Of a DNA stretch of 64,000 nt, positions 1 to 8,883 are shown in pieces. The stretch is from Lagierella massiliensis (GTDB lineage Bacteria; Bacillota; Clostridia; Tissierellales; Peptoniphilaceae). A program made the position numbers and the translations under genes. The stretch lies in the NCBI RefSeq assembly GCF_001407835.1, contig NZ_CYUO01000005.1, positions 310,001 through 374,000 of the forward strand. Reading direction: 5' to 3'. Below the pieces are notes generated by a model that ran no database searches, had not been told where the DNA came from, and saw only the letters and a program-made list of their open reading frames with translations. Each line of letters begins with the position of its first letter. Positions within the stretch are counted from its first letter, which is position 1.

Positions 1-2
1 TA

Positions 3-3000
3 GGCTATAAGAAATCTGACAAAGTTTGGAAAGTATGGGTATATGGTAACGGTCATACCTTTATACGTGAAGGTACATCTGAGGAAAATCCACCACAAGA
101 TGTAGCTGATGACGATTACAAGATGCCAACCTTGACAGTTATAAACAAACCAGTAAAATCAACAGGTGAGTTTACAGTTTCCAAAGTGGACAACCAAGAT
201 AAACCACTACAAGGTGCAACCTTCAAACTTGTAAGAACAAAAGATGCTGACGGAAAAGTTTTAACACCACCAGTCGAAGTGGAAGAAAAAGATTCCGATG
301 ACCAAGGTAAAATATTATTTGAAAACCTTGAGCCAGGAACATATGAACTTACTGAAACAAAAGCACCAGATGACTACAAGAAGGTTTCAGACAAGTGGGA
401 AATCACAGTTGACAAAGAAGGGAACACAACAGTTGTAAAAGCTACAGAAAACGCAGCTTTGAGAACAATAAAGAAGTTCTTAAATAAGATTAACCCAGTT
501 GATCTATTAAGAGCAGAAGATGCGGAAGTACCAATTAAAGATATTAAAGTACCAAACGAAAATATAGTCTATGGAAACTTCCAAATCAAAAAGACTGACA
601 CAGATAAGAAGACAATTCTACCAGGTGCTGAGTTTACACTTGTTAGAGTAAAAGACGAAAATGAACACGCTGTAACAGGGGAAGAACCAGTTGTAGAAGT
701 TAGTGACGAAAATGGTATAGCTAAATTTAATAAGTTACTACCAGGAGAATACAAACTAACAGAAACAAAAGCACCAATCGGCTATGAAGATCTTAAACAA
801 GAATATATTGTAAAAGTTATAGACGAAGGTGGAAATGTAACAGTAAAAATTCAAGAACCTACAACAAAAGAATATAAAATTACTTCTGAAGTAAATAACC
901 CAACAGCAAAGAGAATGTTCAAAGTTGCATGGGATGGAGTTACCTACTATGACGAAGCTGAAATTTCATATGAAATTGAAAAGACATTAACAAAAGGGGA
1001 ATATAAATTAAAAGTTAATTATGTTCCTAAGTCTGAATATGGAAATCTAACAAGAACATTGAGGTTGATCTTTGATACAAATAACTTTGATGTTACAAAC
1101 GGAGATTACAGCTACAACTACGCAGACATTCAATTAAATACAGATATAGATACTGACAGTTTAGTATATGAATTTACAGTTAAGGCAAAAGACCCTGACA
1201 AGGAAGGTACATTTAGACCACTAAGTACATTCTACTGGGGTGGTTTGGAAGAAAACAGTGCAAAATATTTCCCAACAATTACTCAAAGTAGAGAAGAAAC
1301 AGATGTGGCTGGAAAAGAAATTACTTTAACTGGAGACACCCTTGAATACGCTCTTGTAAACGAAAAGAAAAAGTTTGATATTGAGTTTTCAAAGCTTGGA
1401 AGAGTAGTTGAAGGAGGAACTTCTACCGATACTCCACTTGCAAATGCAGTATTTAGTCTTGAAAAGAAAGTTGCTGATGACAAATTCGAAAAAATTGATA
1501 GAAACTTTATTTCAGATAGCGAAGGTAAATTAGTCCTTAACGACTTGGAAGCAGGAGAGTACAAACTTTACGAAACCAATGCACCAACAGGATACAGACC
1601 TATAAAGGGCGAAGCAAAGGAATTTAAAATTGACGACAATGGAAACACCTTTGTTAAAAACAAAAATGGTCAATATGTACCACTCGATGATAACAACAAA
1701 GTTATCCTAAATGAAAAATATGGTACAGAGTCCTATGAATTTACAAAGAGAGACGGTGTAACAAAAGCCCCTCTTAAAGGTGTAGAATTTGAACTTCTAA
1801 ATAGTGACGGTGAAGTTATTGCAACAACAACTTCAGATGCAAATGGTAAAGTAAAATTTGACGACCTACAACCAGGTAAGTACTGGATTAGAGAAAAATC
1901 TCAAAATGAAGGTTATATCAAAGCTAAAAACCCTATTAAAGTAATAATAGGTGAAAAGTGGAAAGCTCCAGTTGGAATAGAAGGAAAAAATGTTTCAAGT
2001 TACTTTAGCTTGAATCCACTTAAACCATCTACTTTGACATCAACTACAAATAGTGAAACTGTAGTTTATCCAAACGTTCAAGAAGGTCTATTTGCAAAAC
2101 TTAACTTCTCAATCAACAAGAAAGTTAAGGCTGGTGACTTCTTCGTAATGGACTTTGGTAAAAATGTGGATCTTGACGGACTTTCAACTATTGACGATAG
2201 CGAGTTTGACATCTACGGTCCAATGGGTAGAATTGCCATTGCAAAGGTAAGAAAAGACAACAGACATGTTATTGACTACACCTTTACAGAAGCAGTAGAC
2301 TACTACAACGACTTAAGAGAATTAACTATTAACTCACAAATGTTTGTAAATAGAAAGTTAGTTCCATATAACACAGATAATCTTGAAGTTAAAATTCGAA
2401 TCCAAGATCCTAACGGGGAAAGTGGTAACGGTGCAGAATTTACTGACAATATCAACGTAAATTACGACAATGCTACTAATGACGGATATATAAGCGCAAA
2501 GGAAAATGTCAAGACATATCAATTAAAACTTGGCACATCCAGCGAAAATCCACGTAATTTTAAAAACGTAATCTATGTAAACCCAGTAAGGGCAAAGGAT
2601 AAGGACAAGGATTTATACTTTAGTGCAAATCTTCCATATACTATTGATAACTTGAAAATATATAAGAAGACTAAAGTAGATAATAAAGACTTGCCATGGT
2701 CATTTGATATTGACCACAAAAAGGATAATGAGTATGGTTTGGAAGATATTACAAATTCTGTTAAATGGGAATGGACAAGTGCAAAACAAATCCATATAGA
2801 CTTTGGTCATGGAGAAACAAATTACAACACCGATGAATATGTAATTGAAATTGACGGAGTTGTAAATGACACTCGAGAATTTAAGACTAAAACAGAATAC
2901 AATAGAAATAGTCCTTACTTCGAACACGTAATGCACAACACAACTCCAGAATACAAAGTAAGAGATTATTGGAACACTTGGACAAAGGAATATAACCCAG

Positions 3001-3929
3001 AAGCAGAAGCTGAACTTGCCCATGATTTATATAACTACAAGAACAGTATAGAGTTCACCAAGGTAGAAGTGGGAACAGAAAAACCACTTAGTGGAGTTAA
3101 GTTCGAACTTCGTAAACTTGGCGAAGGCGATAAATATGTTAGAGTAGATGGACAAGATAAAACTTCTAACACAGAAGGTAAAATTGTTTGGGAAGGACTT
3201 CCTGAAGGCAAGTACCAAGTTTGGGAAACAGAAGCTAAAAAAGGCTACAAGTTACCAAACAAGGAAGTTGCAAGCTTTGAAGTTAATTCCGACGGTAGTA
3301 TCACAAACACCAGTGGTAACACAACTATTGTAAACGAAAAAGAAGGTATGAAATTCTACCTTGATAAGATTTACAAAGATACTGAAAATAAATCCAATAG
3401 CATTAAGAAGGGAACCCTTGAAATTGAATTACAAGCATTAGATGATGGTGCAAAATTCCCTGACAATGTAAAAGTGGAAGAACAAATACCACAAGGTAGA
3501 GGTTATAGAATAAAAGAAATATCTGAAGACAGAAAGACTATAACCCTTGAAATAGATTTATCTAAGGCCTATGAAGATGTAACTATTAAAGATGGCACTA
3601 AGAAACAAGCTATCAGAATTGAAGTTCCAGCAGATTGGCCACAAGGTAGATTTAGTTTAAAAGAAACAAAAGCTCCAGCAGGATACAAAATAACAGATAA
3701 AGTATTTGATTTGTTTATATACTCCGATAGTAGTATAATAAGAACAACAGATAAAGTCCTATATCAAAAGGGACAAACAAACGATGCTATAAGTATCCTT
3801 GAAATTGAAAACCAACCAGGACTTTTCCCAAGAACCGGTGGTATAGGAGCGGTAGTATTCGCTATAACAGGCTTAGCCTTGATGACTGTAGCCTTTATAG
3901 GATATAGAAGAAAGAAGGTGATAGAATAA
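3..3929 (+). CDS. Ancillary/tip pilin with Cna-B domains, LPXTG-type anchor (5' partial)
   Basis: This is a cell-wall-anchored surface protein, probably the adhesive tip or ancillary subunit of a sortase-built pilus. The frame is open from base 3, so the N-terminus and signal peptide lie outside the window; the ATG at 123 is internal. Repeated Cna-B (SpaA-type) modules are visible at about 170-460, 570-860, 1375-1640, 1730-1950 and 3045-3310, with E-box motifs such as YELTETKAP and YKLTETKAP, whose Glu promotes Lys-Asn isopeptide bonds in this family. Longer adhesin-like segments lie between them (about 895-1370 and 1970-3030). The C-terminus has FPRTG, a hydrophobic helix and an RRKK tail, a sortase signal with F in place of L. 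The major pilin follows 204 bp downstream. Two short stretches (280-320 and 1794-1830) reappear exactly inside prophage copy 1. Confidence 0.9.
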   Translation, partial: GYKKSDKVWKVWVYGNGHTFIREGTSEENPPQDVADDDYKMPTLTVINKPVKSTGEFTVSKVDNQDKPLQGATFKLVRTKDADGKVLTPPVEVEEKDSDDQGKILFENLEPGTYELTETKAPDDYKKVSDKWEITVDKEGNTTVVKATENAALRTIKKFLNKINPVDLLRAEDAEVPIKDIKVPNENIVYGNFQIKKTDTDKKTILPGAEFTLVRVKDENEHAVTGEEPVVEVSDENGIAKFNKLLPGEYKLTETKAPIGYEDLKQEYIVKVIDEGGNVTVKIQEPTTKEYKITSEVNNPTAKRMFKVAWDGVTYYDEAEISYEIEKTLTKGEYKLKVNYVPKSEYGNLTRTLRLIFDTNNFDVTNGDYSYNYADIQLNTDIDTDSLVYEFTVKAKDPDKEGTFRPLSTFYWGGLEENSAKYFPTITQSREETDVAGKEITLTGDTLEYALVNEKKKFDIEFSKLGRVVEGGTSTDTPLANAVFSLEKKVADDKFEKIDRNFISDSEGKLVLNDLEAGEYKLYETNAPTGYRPIKGEAKEFKIDDNGNTFVKNKNGQYVPLDDNNKVILNEKYGTESYEFTKRDGVTKAPLKGVEFELLNSDGEVIATTTSDANGKVKFDDLQPGKYWIREKSQNEGYIKAKNPIKVIIGEKWKAPVGIEGKNVSSYFSLNPLKPSTLTSTTNSETVVYPNVQEGLFAKLNFSINKKVKAGDFFVMDFGKNVDLDGLSTIDDSEFDIYGPMGRIAIAKVRKDNRHVIDYTFTEAVDYYNDLRELTINSQMFVNRKLVPYNTDNLEVKIRIQDPNGESGNGAEFTDNINVNYDNATNDGYISAKENVKTYQLKLGTSSENPRNFKNVIYVNPVRAKDKDKDLYFSANLPYTIDNLKIYKKTKVDNKDLPWSFDIDHKKDNEYGLEDITNSVKWEWTSAKQIHIDFGHGETNYNTDEYVIEIDGVVNDTREFKTKTEYNRNSPYFEHVMHNTTPEYKVRDYWNTWTKEYNPEAEAELAHDLYNYKNSIEFTKVEVGTEKPLSGVKFELRKLGEGDKYVRVDGQDKTSNTEGKIVWEGLPEGKYQVWETEAKKGYKLPNKEVASFEVNSDGSITNTSGNTTIVNEKEGMKFYLDKIYKDTENKSNSIKKGTLEIELQALDDGAKFPDNVKVEEQIPQGRGYRIKEISEDRKTITLEIDLSKAYEDVTIKDGTKKQAIRIEVPADWPQGRFSLKETKAPAGYKITDKVFDLFIYSDSSIIRTTDKVLYQKGQTNDAISILEIENQPGLFPRTGGIGAVVFAITGLALMTVAFIGYRRKKVIE

Positions 3930-4076
3930 AAGACTATCACCTCAGGGTCGAAGGACCAAAGGGAAGATAAGTAACAGTTTACGGACTGTTATGGGGACAA
4001 TTGCAGAATAATTAATTTCTATGTTGACTGCGAAAGTGGTCAAAGGTTGGAGTAGGGAAGAGGAAAATCCTCTTCC
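3916..4076 (+). promoter_or_regulatory. Series of four hairpins between the two pilin genes
   Basis: Four stem-loops can be drawn: 3916-3942 (9-bp perfect stem with the pilin stop codon in the loop), 3946-3957 (GGTC/GACC), 3972-3991 (TAACAG/CTGTTA) and 4056-4076 (GGAAGAGGA/TCCTCTTCC, 3-nt loop). None has a T-run, so they are not ordinary terminators. I infer an mRNA processing or stability element that could set the ratio of tip to shaft pilin. No clear promoter was recognised in the gap. Confidence 0.5.
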
Positions 4077-4133
4077 ACACCCACAACCAAAAGTAATTTT
4101 ATTACTTATCAAATTAAACAAGGAGAGAAAAAA

Positions 4134-6362
4134 ATGCAAAAGACGAAAAAATTATTATCAATGCTATTAGCATTAGTAATGGTGCTTGGCGTAGCATCAC
4201 CAGTGTTTGCTGCAGCGGCTGAAAATGAAGAAACTACTGAATCAGTAACACTACACAAATTATTAATGACAAAAGAAGAATTAGGCGCTTGGGATTCAGA
4301 TGCAATCGAAAAGAAAGGCTACAATGGATCTCAAAACTTTGATGCATTTAAGAAATTATTAGATGCTAACCACTCTGCACAACAAATTGCAGGTGCATAC
4401 TTTGCTGTTAAATACAACAGTGGAGCAAACAAAGGTAAGTATGTAACAATTAAAACAGATACAAAAGAAGCTGAAAAACCTGAATATGGTGCAGTAGATT
4501 CTTTAGATGCACAATTACCAGAAGGACATGAACTTCTTGCAGGTTTAACTAAGGCAGATGGTATTAAATTTACTACTAAAGGATTAAAGGGAGACTTCCT
4601 AATCGAAGAAATCCACGACAAGTCAACATATTTCAACAAAGAATCTGGTAACATTCTTACAGACATGAAGGCTGTTCCAGTAGAAATTACACTTCCATTA
4701 GTAAATGATGATGGTGTAGTTCCAGACGCTCACGTATATCCAAAGAACACTGAAGAAAAACCAGAAATCGACAAGAACTTCTTAAAAAACAATGAATTAA
4801 CTGCAGCAGAACAAGAAGCAGCTGATTTACTAAAAGTTGGTGCTGCTTACGAAAACTACCAAAAGAAAAAAGCAACAGCTAAAGCAGAAATAGGAAAGAA
4901 GATTCCTTACGAAGTTAGTACAAAAATACCAGCAAAATCTAAATTAAAAACAGCTTACTGGTCAGATGAAATGACAGAAGGTCTACAATATAATAACGAT
5001 TTAAAAGTTACAATTGGTGGAGCAGAAGCAGCAGCTGAAGATTACACTGTAACTACAGATAAAAATACAAATGGATTTAGAATAGAACTTACTCAAGCTG
5101 GATTAGATAAGGTTAATGGTAAAGATGAAGCTGTAGAAGTAAAATTAACTTACTCTGCAACTGTAAAATCTATAACAGTAGTTGACATTCCTGAAGCCAA
5201 CGACATCACTTTCCACTATGGAAATAACAAACCAGGCGAAGGAAACACTCCTATCCCTACAAAACCAAATGACAATGGAGAATTAACTGTTAAGAAGACT
5301 TGGGCTGATGGAACTCCAGCAGCAGGAGAATGGGCATCATTTAAATTAGTTAACGCTCAAACTGGTGAAGAAATCGGTACAGTTAAATTTGAAACAAAAG
5401 ATAACGGTGGACAATTAGAAACTACTACAACTTATACACCAAATCCAAACTATGTAAAAATTGGTAACGAAAAAGAAATAAACGGTCCAACTGATAAGAC
5501 AGTAGAAGGAAATGATTGGTCATTTACTTGGACAGGTTTAGACAAAGAACTTCAATACAAAGTTGAAGAAGATAATAACATGAACCAAACTGCTCACTTT
5601 GATAAAGGTGAAAACGGTGAAATATTAATAACAAACAATAAGGATAACAATCCAAAACCACTTAACCCAACAGAACCAAAGGTTGTACTTGGTGGTAAGA
5701 AGTTTGTTAAGACTGATGAAAATGGAAAGAGACTTGCAGGAGCAGAATTCTTTGTTAAAAAGACTGTAGAAGAAGAAGGAAAAGCAGTAGATAAATATCT
5801 TGTAGCAACTCAAAAAGATGAACAAGCAGTAAAAGATGCTAAAGCAGCTTTAGACAAAGCAGTTGAAGAATATAATGCTTTAACAGCTGAGCAACAAGAA
5901 GGTGAAGAAGGAAAAACTAAGAAAGCAGCTATCGATACAGCTCAAGAAGCTTACAACAAAGCTTTCATAGAAAATGCAACAGCTTATACTTGGGTAAATG
6001 CACCAGCAGAAGGCGAAGCAGATAATAGAGTTGTATTAACTTCAGATGGACAAGGTAGATTAGAAATTACTGGATTAGAATATGGTAATTACCAACTTGA
6101 AGAAAAAACAGCTCCAAAGGGATACGCAAAATTAAATGGAGACGTTAAATTTGAAGTTATAAAAGGTTCATACACAACTGAAAATGTAAACATTAAATAT
6201 AATGAAGCAGATGAAGCTGAATCAGCACTACAAATTGTCAACAAGAAAGTATCTATCCCACAAACAGGTGGTATCGGTACAATAATCTTCGCAGCAGTTG
6301 GTATTGCACTAATGGTTAGCGCAGTAGTTGCTATGAAGAAAAGAGAAGCAGAAGAAATTTAA
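4134..6362 (+). CDS. Major shaft pilin, isopeptide-forming (SpaD/FimA type)
   Basis: This is the main polymerising subunit of a sortase-assembled pilus. Its 742 residues begin with a lysine-rich start and a hydrophobic signal peptide ending near VFAAAA (about residue 27). A pilin motif VYPKN lies at about 201-205, with Lys204 the likely nucleophile for the inter-subunit bond. A Cna-B domain starts near LGGKKFVKTD, with an E-box YQLEEKTAP near the C-terminus. An Ala/Lys/Glu-rich helical insert lies between them. The C-terminus has IPQTG at 708-712, a hydrophobic helix and a KKRE tail. The start follows a strong AAGGAGAG ribosome site. It lies in the same operon direction as the ancillary pilin upstream. 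A dedicated sortase is not visible here. Confidence 0.93.
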   Translation: MQKTKKLLSMLLALVMVLGVASPVFAAAAENEETTESVTLHKLLMTKEELGAWDSDAIEKKGYNGSQNFDAFKKLLDANHSAQQIAGAYFAVKYNSGANKGKYVTIKTDTKEAEKPEYGAVDSLDAQLPEGHELLAGLTKADGIKFTTKGLKGDFLIEEIHDKSTYFNKESGNILTDMKAVPVEITLPLVNDDGVVPDAHVYPKNTEEKPEIDKNFLKNNELTAAEQEAADLLKVGAAYENYQKKKATAKAEIGKKIPYEVSTKIPAKSKLKTAYWSDEMTEGLQYNNDLKVTIGGAEAAAEDYTVTTDKNTNGFRIELTQAGLDKVNGKDEAVEVKLTYSATVKSITVVDIPEANDITFHYGNNKPGEGNTPIPTKPNDNGELTVKKTWADGTPAAGEWASFKLVNAQTGEEIGTVKFETKDNGGQLETTTTYTPNPNYVKIGNEKEINGPTDKTVEGNDWSFTWTGLDKELQYKVEEDNNMNQTAHFDKGENGEILITNNKDNNPKPLNPTEPKVVLGGKKFVKTDENGKRLAGAEFFVKKTVEEEGKAVDKYLVATQKDEQAVKDAKAALDKAVEEYNALTAEQQEGEEGKTKKAAIDTAQEAYNKAFIENATAYTWVNAPAEGEADNRVVLTSDGQGRLEITGLEYGNYQLEEKTAPKGYAKLNGDVKFEVIKGSYTTENVNIKYNEADEAESALQIVNKKVSIPQTGGIGTIIFAAVGIALMVSAVVAMKKREAEEI

Positions 6363-6385
6363 TAGAGCATAATAATGCTTAGGAA

Positions 6386-6412
6386 AAAGAGAGGCCTGTC
6401 CTCTCTTTTTTT
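6386..6412 (+). terminator. Rho-independent terminator of the pilus operon
   Basis: A perfect 9-bp stem (AAAGAGAGG / CCTCTCTTT) with a 5-nt loop runs into a T-run, 24 bp after the major pilin stop. Confidence 0.9.
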
Positions 6413-6430
6413 GTGTGGGAAAAACCACCC

Positions 6431-6560
6431 TCTTGTCATGAGGGAGCGTCAGCGATTAGAAGGATCTTGTTTTACTTTCGCCCTGTCACGTAGAGGAAGC
6501 GTGAGCGTTTCGAAAGATCTCCTAGCGAAGCGATGCTATTCCTACGTCTTAAACGAGCCC
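6431..6560. repeat. Degenerate dispersed repeats, family B (two copies)
   Basis: Two decayed copies of a host intergenic repeat lie at about 6431-6471 and 6478-6530. The clean form is at 12152-12200 and reads roughly CTGTCATCCTGAGG, then GAGCGAAGCGATTCGAAGG. No convincing gene was seen from 6413 to 7196; the ORFs on either strand here follow the repeats. Confidence 0.6.
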
Positions 6561-6626
6561 TATATTTAGTATGGAAAGCTTTTATCTTACATACTTTTTT
6601 TATTTCAACTATATTATTAGCTCTGT

Positions 6627-6785
6627 GAGATTCTTCGACTCCAATTTTACTGCGCAAAATTTCCACTCAGAATGACATGTCGAGGTACAGAATGGCTATA
6701 TTGCAATGATAACACTTCAAGTCTGTCATGTTGAGCGAACGAAGTGAATCGAAACATCTCATGAACTTTCTTAAGAAAGTTCATG
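6627..6785. repeat. Dispersed repeats and a 26-bp perfect palindrome
   Basis: A unit of the form GATTCTTCGACT...CTCAGAATGACA lies at 6627-6677 and recurs near 12001 and 12590. A TGTCATGTTGAGCGAACG...CGAAACATCTC unit lies at 6725-6760 and recurs near 8035 (inverted) and 12099. The second unit runs straight into a perfect palindrome at 6760-6785 centred on CTTAAG. The arrangement resembles REP/MITE-like non-coding elements. Confidence 0.65.
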
Positions 6786-6864
6786 CTAAAACCTGGTAAT
6801 ATATGTTATTGATTTACCTACAAAGCAACTCTACATATTAATACGGATAGTTTCTTGAGAAACT

Positions 6865-6950
6865 CTCGAGGTCGCTTTCTAACATTTTTCTTCAAAAAGT
6901 GAAACGAGACTAACATTAGACGGAAGTGAAGTTAGAAATAGGAAAAATGT
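6865..6950. repeat. Dispersed repeat family A, diverged copy
   Basis: The unit begins GAGGTCG(C)TTTCT and continues through an AAGTGAAACGAGA segment. It is related to copies at 8154-8243, 9965-10020 and 11909-12005. The best copy (11909) folds into two hairpins; this one is decayed. Confidence 0.5.
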
Positions 6951-6969
6951 ATGACAGAGGAGGATGAAT

Positions 6970-7080
6970 GATACATTATTAGTGAAAATCTAATAAAAAT
7001 TATTAAGAACGTATTAAATGATACGAAAAACTTGACAGAAGCAATGGAAAGATGTATCATTACATCATGGGGAGGTGAAG
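6970..7080 (+). promoter_or_regulatory. Orphan copy of the toxin-antitoxin promoter
   Basis: This stretch aligns with the promoter of the MqsR-like toxin gene at 8334-8440. It has TTGACA at 7032-7037, a 17-bp spacer and TATCAT at 7055-7060. TGATAC (7019-7024) and GTATCA (7054-7059) form an inverted repeat around the core. Downstream there is a ribosome site and ATG at about 7083, but the reading frame stops after two codons. The 110 bp to the next gene look like decayed coding sequence. I infer the relic of a second toxin-antitoxin unit, or a captured promoter now serving the gene at 7197. Confidence 0.6.
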
Positions 7081-7196
7081 GAATGGTTTAAATAGAAAAA
7101 ATTATTCAAGAGTATAAAGATGATTAGATAAAAATCAAAGTTTTTATTATGGTAAGTTAAATGAACTTTTAAAGTAAGATACCAAAGAGGTAAAAC

Positions 7197-7907
7197 ATGA
7201 AGAAAAAATATAATAATTTAAACTCAAAAAAGTTATATGAAAAATTTGTAGAAAGATATGACGAAAAATACAGAGACGCTGAAGAAAAAGATTTACCAAG
7301 TTTCTTGAAATGGTTTAAATCTTATTCAAAATCAGGATTATTTATCGTTACTGCTGCAATGATATTAGCAGCTACATTATGCATTTTTTTAGATGAGAAT
7401 TTATATGAATATATTGTAATGGCTATTATTTCATCTATTTTCTTTTTAATTTGTGCTATTCCAGATTATTTTTTAGATTTTACAGATATGGAAAAACAAT
7501 TGGCAAATAATGCTATAGATGAAATTTTGCAGGAAGAGAATATAAATTTAACTGAAACAAATTTAGACAAAATTTTACAAATTAGTGAAAATGCTGGGAG
7601 TAGAGAGTCAAGAACTCTAAAAGAAATAAAAAATACAAAATTATATTCAAACATAAAAGAACTATCAGGAGTTTTTATAGGGCTTATAATAGGATACGCT
7701 TCATCATTAATGAATAAATCAGACGCAGAAGAAGTCTATAAAAGTTTCAAAGATTTCTTCGATTTGTACTTAATATGTATAATATTTTTAGTTATTTGTA
7801 CATTAACTCTTTATGCTATAAATAAAATTACAAGTAAAAAAAAGAATTTATATCTTGAAGTATTAGAAGATAAAAAATTGACTCAGGAACTAAAAAAAGA
7901 AGAATAA
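7197..7907 (+). CDS. Membrane protein of unknown function
   Basis: The 236-residue protein has a charged N-terminal region (1-45), two hydrophobic segments at about 47-65 and 70-90, a charged middle and two more at about 156-172 and 193-211, ending in a lysine/glutamate tail. I do not recognise the family. The start has an AAAGAGG ribosome site. Transcription may come from the orphan toxin-antitoxin-type promoter at 7032-7060; a terminator follows at 7923. A 53-nt internal segment (7510-7562) is duplicated exactly inside prophage copy 1 at 14493-14545, where it disrupts a phage gene. Confidence 0.75.
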   Translation: MKKKYNNLNSKKLYEKFVERYDEKYRDAEEKDLPSFLKWFKSYSKSGLFIVTAAMILAATLCIFLDENLYEYIVMAIISSIFFLICAIPDYFLDFTDMEKQLANNAIDEILQEENINLTETNLDKILQISENAGSRESRTLKEIKNTKLYSNIKELSGVFIGLIIGYASSLMNKSDAEEVYKSFKDFFDLYLICIIFLVICTLTLYAINKITSKKKNLYLEVLEDKKLTQELKKEE

Positions 7908-7922
7908 CTTAAATTTATAAAG

Positions 7923-7956
7923 GACGATTGTGTAAGTGAAAGGCAATCGTCTTTTT
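7923..7956 (+). terminator. Rho-independent terminator
   Basis: The stem GACGATTG / CAATCGTC is followed by TTTTT. Nearly the same terminator is used at 11548-11580. Confidence 0.85.
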
Positions 7957-8030
7957 GTGTGGAAAAAAGAAGTGAGAAGATAAAAGAGAAGTGAGAGGTT
8001 GGAGACTCGTATGTCGTAGGAAAAAAACGA

Positions 8031-8250
8031 GATGTTTCGACTCGCCTTGCTCGCTCAACATGACAATACGGGGTGCTGAGTTCCTAGGGTTGTATGGGGT
8101 TAGTTTCATGTCGTGGTAGTTGTCACCTTAGGTGACACTTTCCTAAAGAAAAGTGAGGTCGTCTTATGACACTTTCTTTCAGAAAGTGAAACAAGAACAA
8201 CATTTGACCTACGACGAAGATTTCGTCTTCTGTTAGGTCAAGAATACTTC
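8031..8250. repeat. Cluster of dispersed repeats (families A and B)
   Basis: An inverted copy of the CGAAACATCTC/TGTTGAGCGAACG unit lies at about 8031-8066 and a second degenerate one near 8252-8285. A hairpin TGTCACCT/AGGTGACA lies near 8124-8140. A family A copy at 8154-8243 contains the hairpins CACTTTC...GAAAGTG and GACCTA...TAGGTC. Apart from these repeats and the promoter at 8334, I see nothing coding between 7908 and 8451. Confidence 0.65.
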
Positions 8251-8333
8251 TACTCGCCTTGCTTACTCAGTATGACAATACTTGGGTATTTACTCCGTAC
8301 TTAGTAGAGAATTGATTTGTGTATAGGAAAGAA

Positions 8334-8440
8334 AAGCGATACATTATTAATAAGAACCTAATAAAAGCTTAGAAGTAACGTACTAATTGATACAAATTAA
8401 TTGACAAAAGTAGCGAAAAGACATATCATTACATCATAAA
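8334..8440 (+). promoter_or_regulatory. Promoter/operator of the MqsR-like toxin-antitoxin operon
   Basis: TTGACA (8401-8406), a 17-bp spacer and TATCAT (8424-8429) form the core. TGATAC lies upstream at 8388-8393 and a GATACATTATTA block begins near 8337. The same architecture is duplicated at 6970-7080. Conservation of the whole block suggests an autoregulatory operator bound by the antitoxin. Confidence 0.7.
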
Positions 8441-8451
8441 GGGGTAAAGCA

Positions 8452-8862
8452 ATGAGTTCACATTACAATCAAAATTATTCATGGGAAGAAATAAATGGTA
8501 TTTTAGAAAAAATAAAAACCTGTGTTAATAATGATAAATTTATTATCGCAAGGAATCAAAATAGACAAGAGAATAATGATTTTCTTGATAATTACAATAT
8601 TCGTTATGGCAGGCAAAAAAGTATTTTATTGAATCTTCGTGTGGATGATTTTTGTCACAGTCTTAATAATATAAATCCAGGATATGAGCATGAGGTATTA
8701 TATGTTTTTGTTCCAAGTGTTGAATTATTTAATGATGATGATATTGCAGAAAATGTTGATATTTACATAAAGGTTAATATTATTGAAAGTTTAGGAGGAA
8801 ATAGGGTTATTGTAATTTCATTTCATGAACTTAATAGACCGATAGATTATTTATTTAAGTAA
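8452..8862 (+). CDS. MqsR-like toxin of a type II toxin-antitoxin system
   Basis: The 136 residues follow the MqsR layout: an N-terminal helix with IKTCVNNDKF, then a middle DFCHSLNNINPG segment, then two C-terminal strands DIYIKVNII and NRVIVISFHE. In known MqsR proteins this RelE-like fold cleaves mRNA at the ribosome or free mRNA. Partner evidence is strong: the next gene starts 21 bp downstream and has an MqsA-like N-terminus. The ribosome site is AAGGGG. Longer than E. coli MqsR (98 aa), with extra residues at both ends. The toxin assignment is from pattern likeness plus context, not from identified catalytic residues. Confidence 0.65.
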   Translation: MSSHYNQNYSWEEINGILEKIKTCVNNDKFIIARNQNRQENNDFLDNYNIRYGRQKSILLNLRVDDFCHSLNNINPGYEHEVLYVFVPSVELFNDDDIAENVDIYIKVNIIESLGGNRVIVISFHELNRPIDYLFK

Positions 8863-8883
8863 TGGAAAGAAATGGAGTGTGTT

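Noticed and set aside
123..3929. ATG at 123 as the true start of the first pilin
   Set aside because: The frame is open to the window edge with typical Cna-B sequence upstream, no ribosome site precedes 123, and no signal peptide follows it.
6375..6666. Two 64-codon frames downstream of the pilus operon
   Set aside because: Both run through the terminator and dispersed repeats and have no plausible protein pattern.
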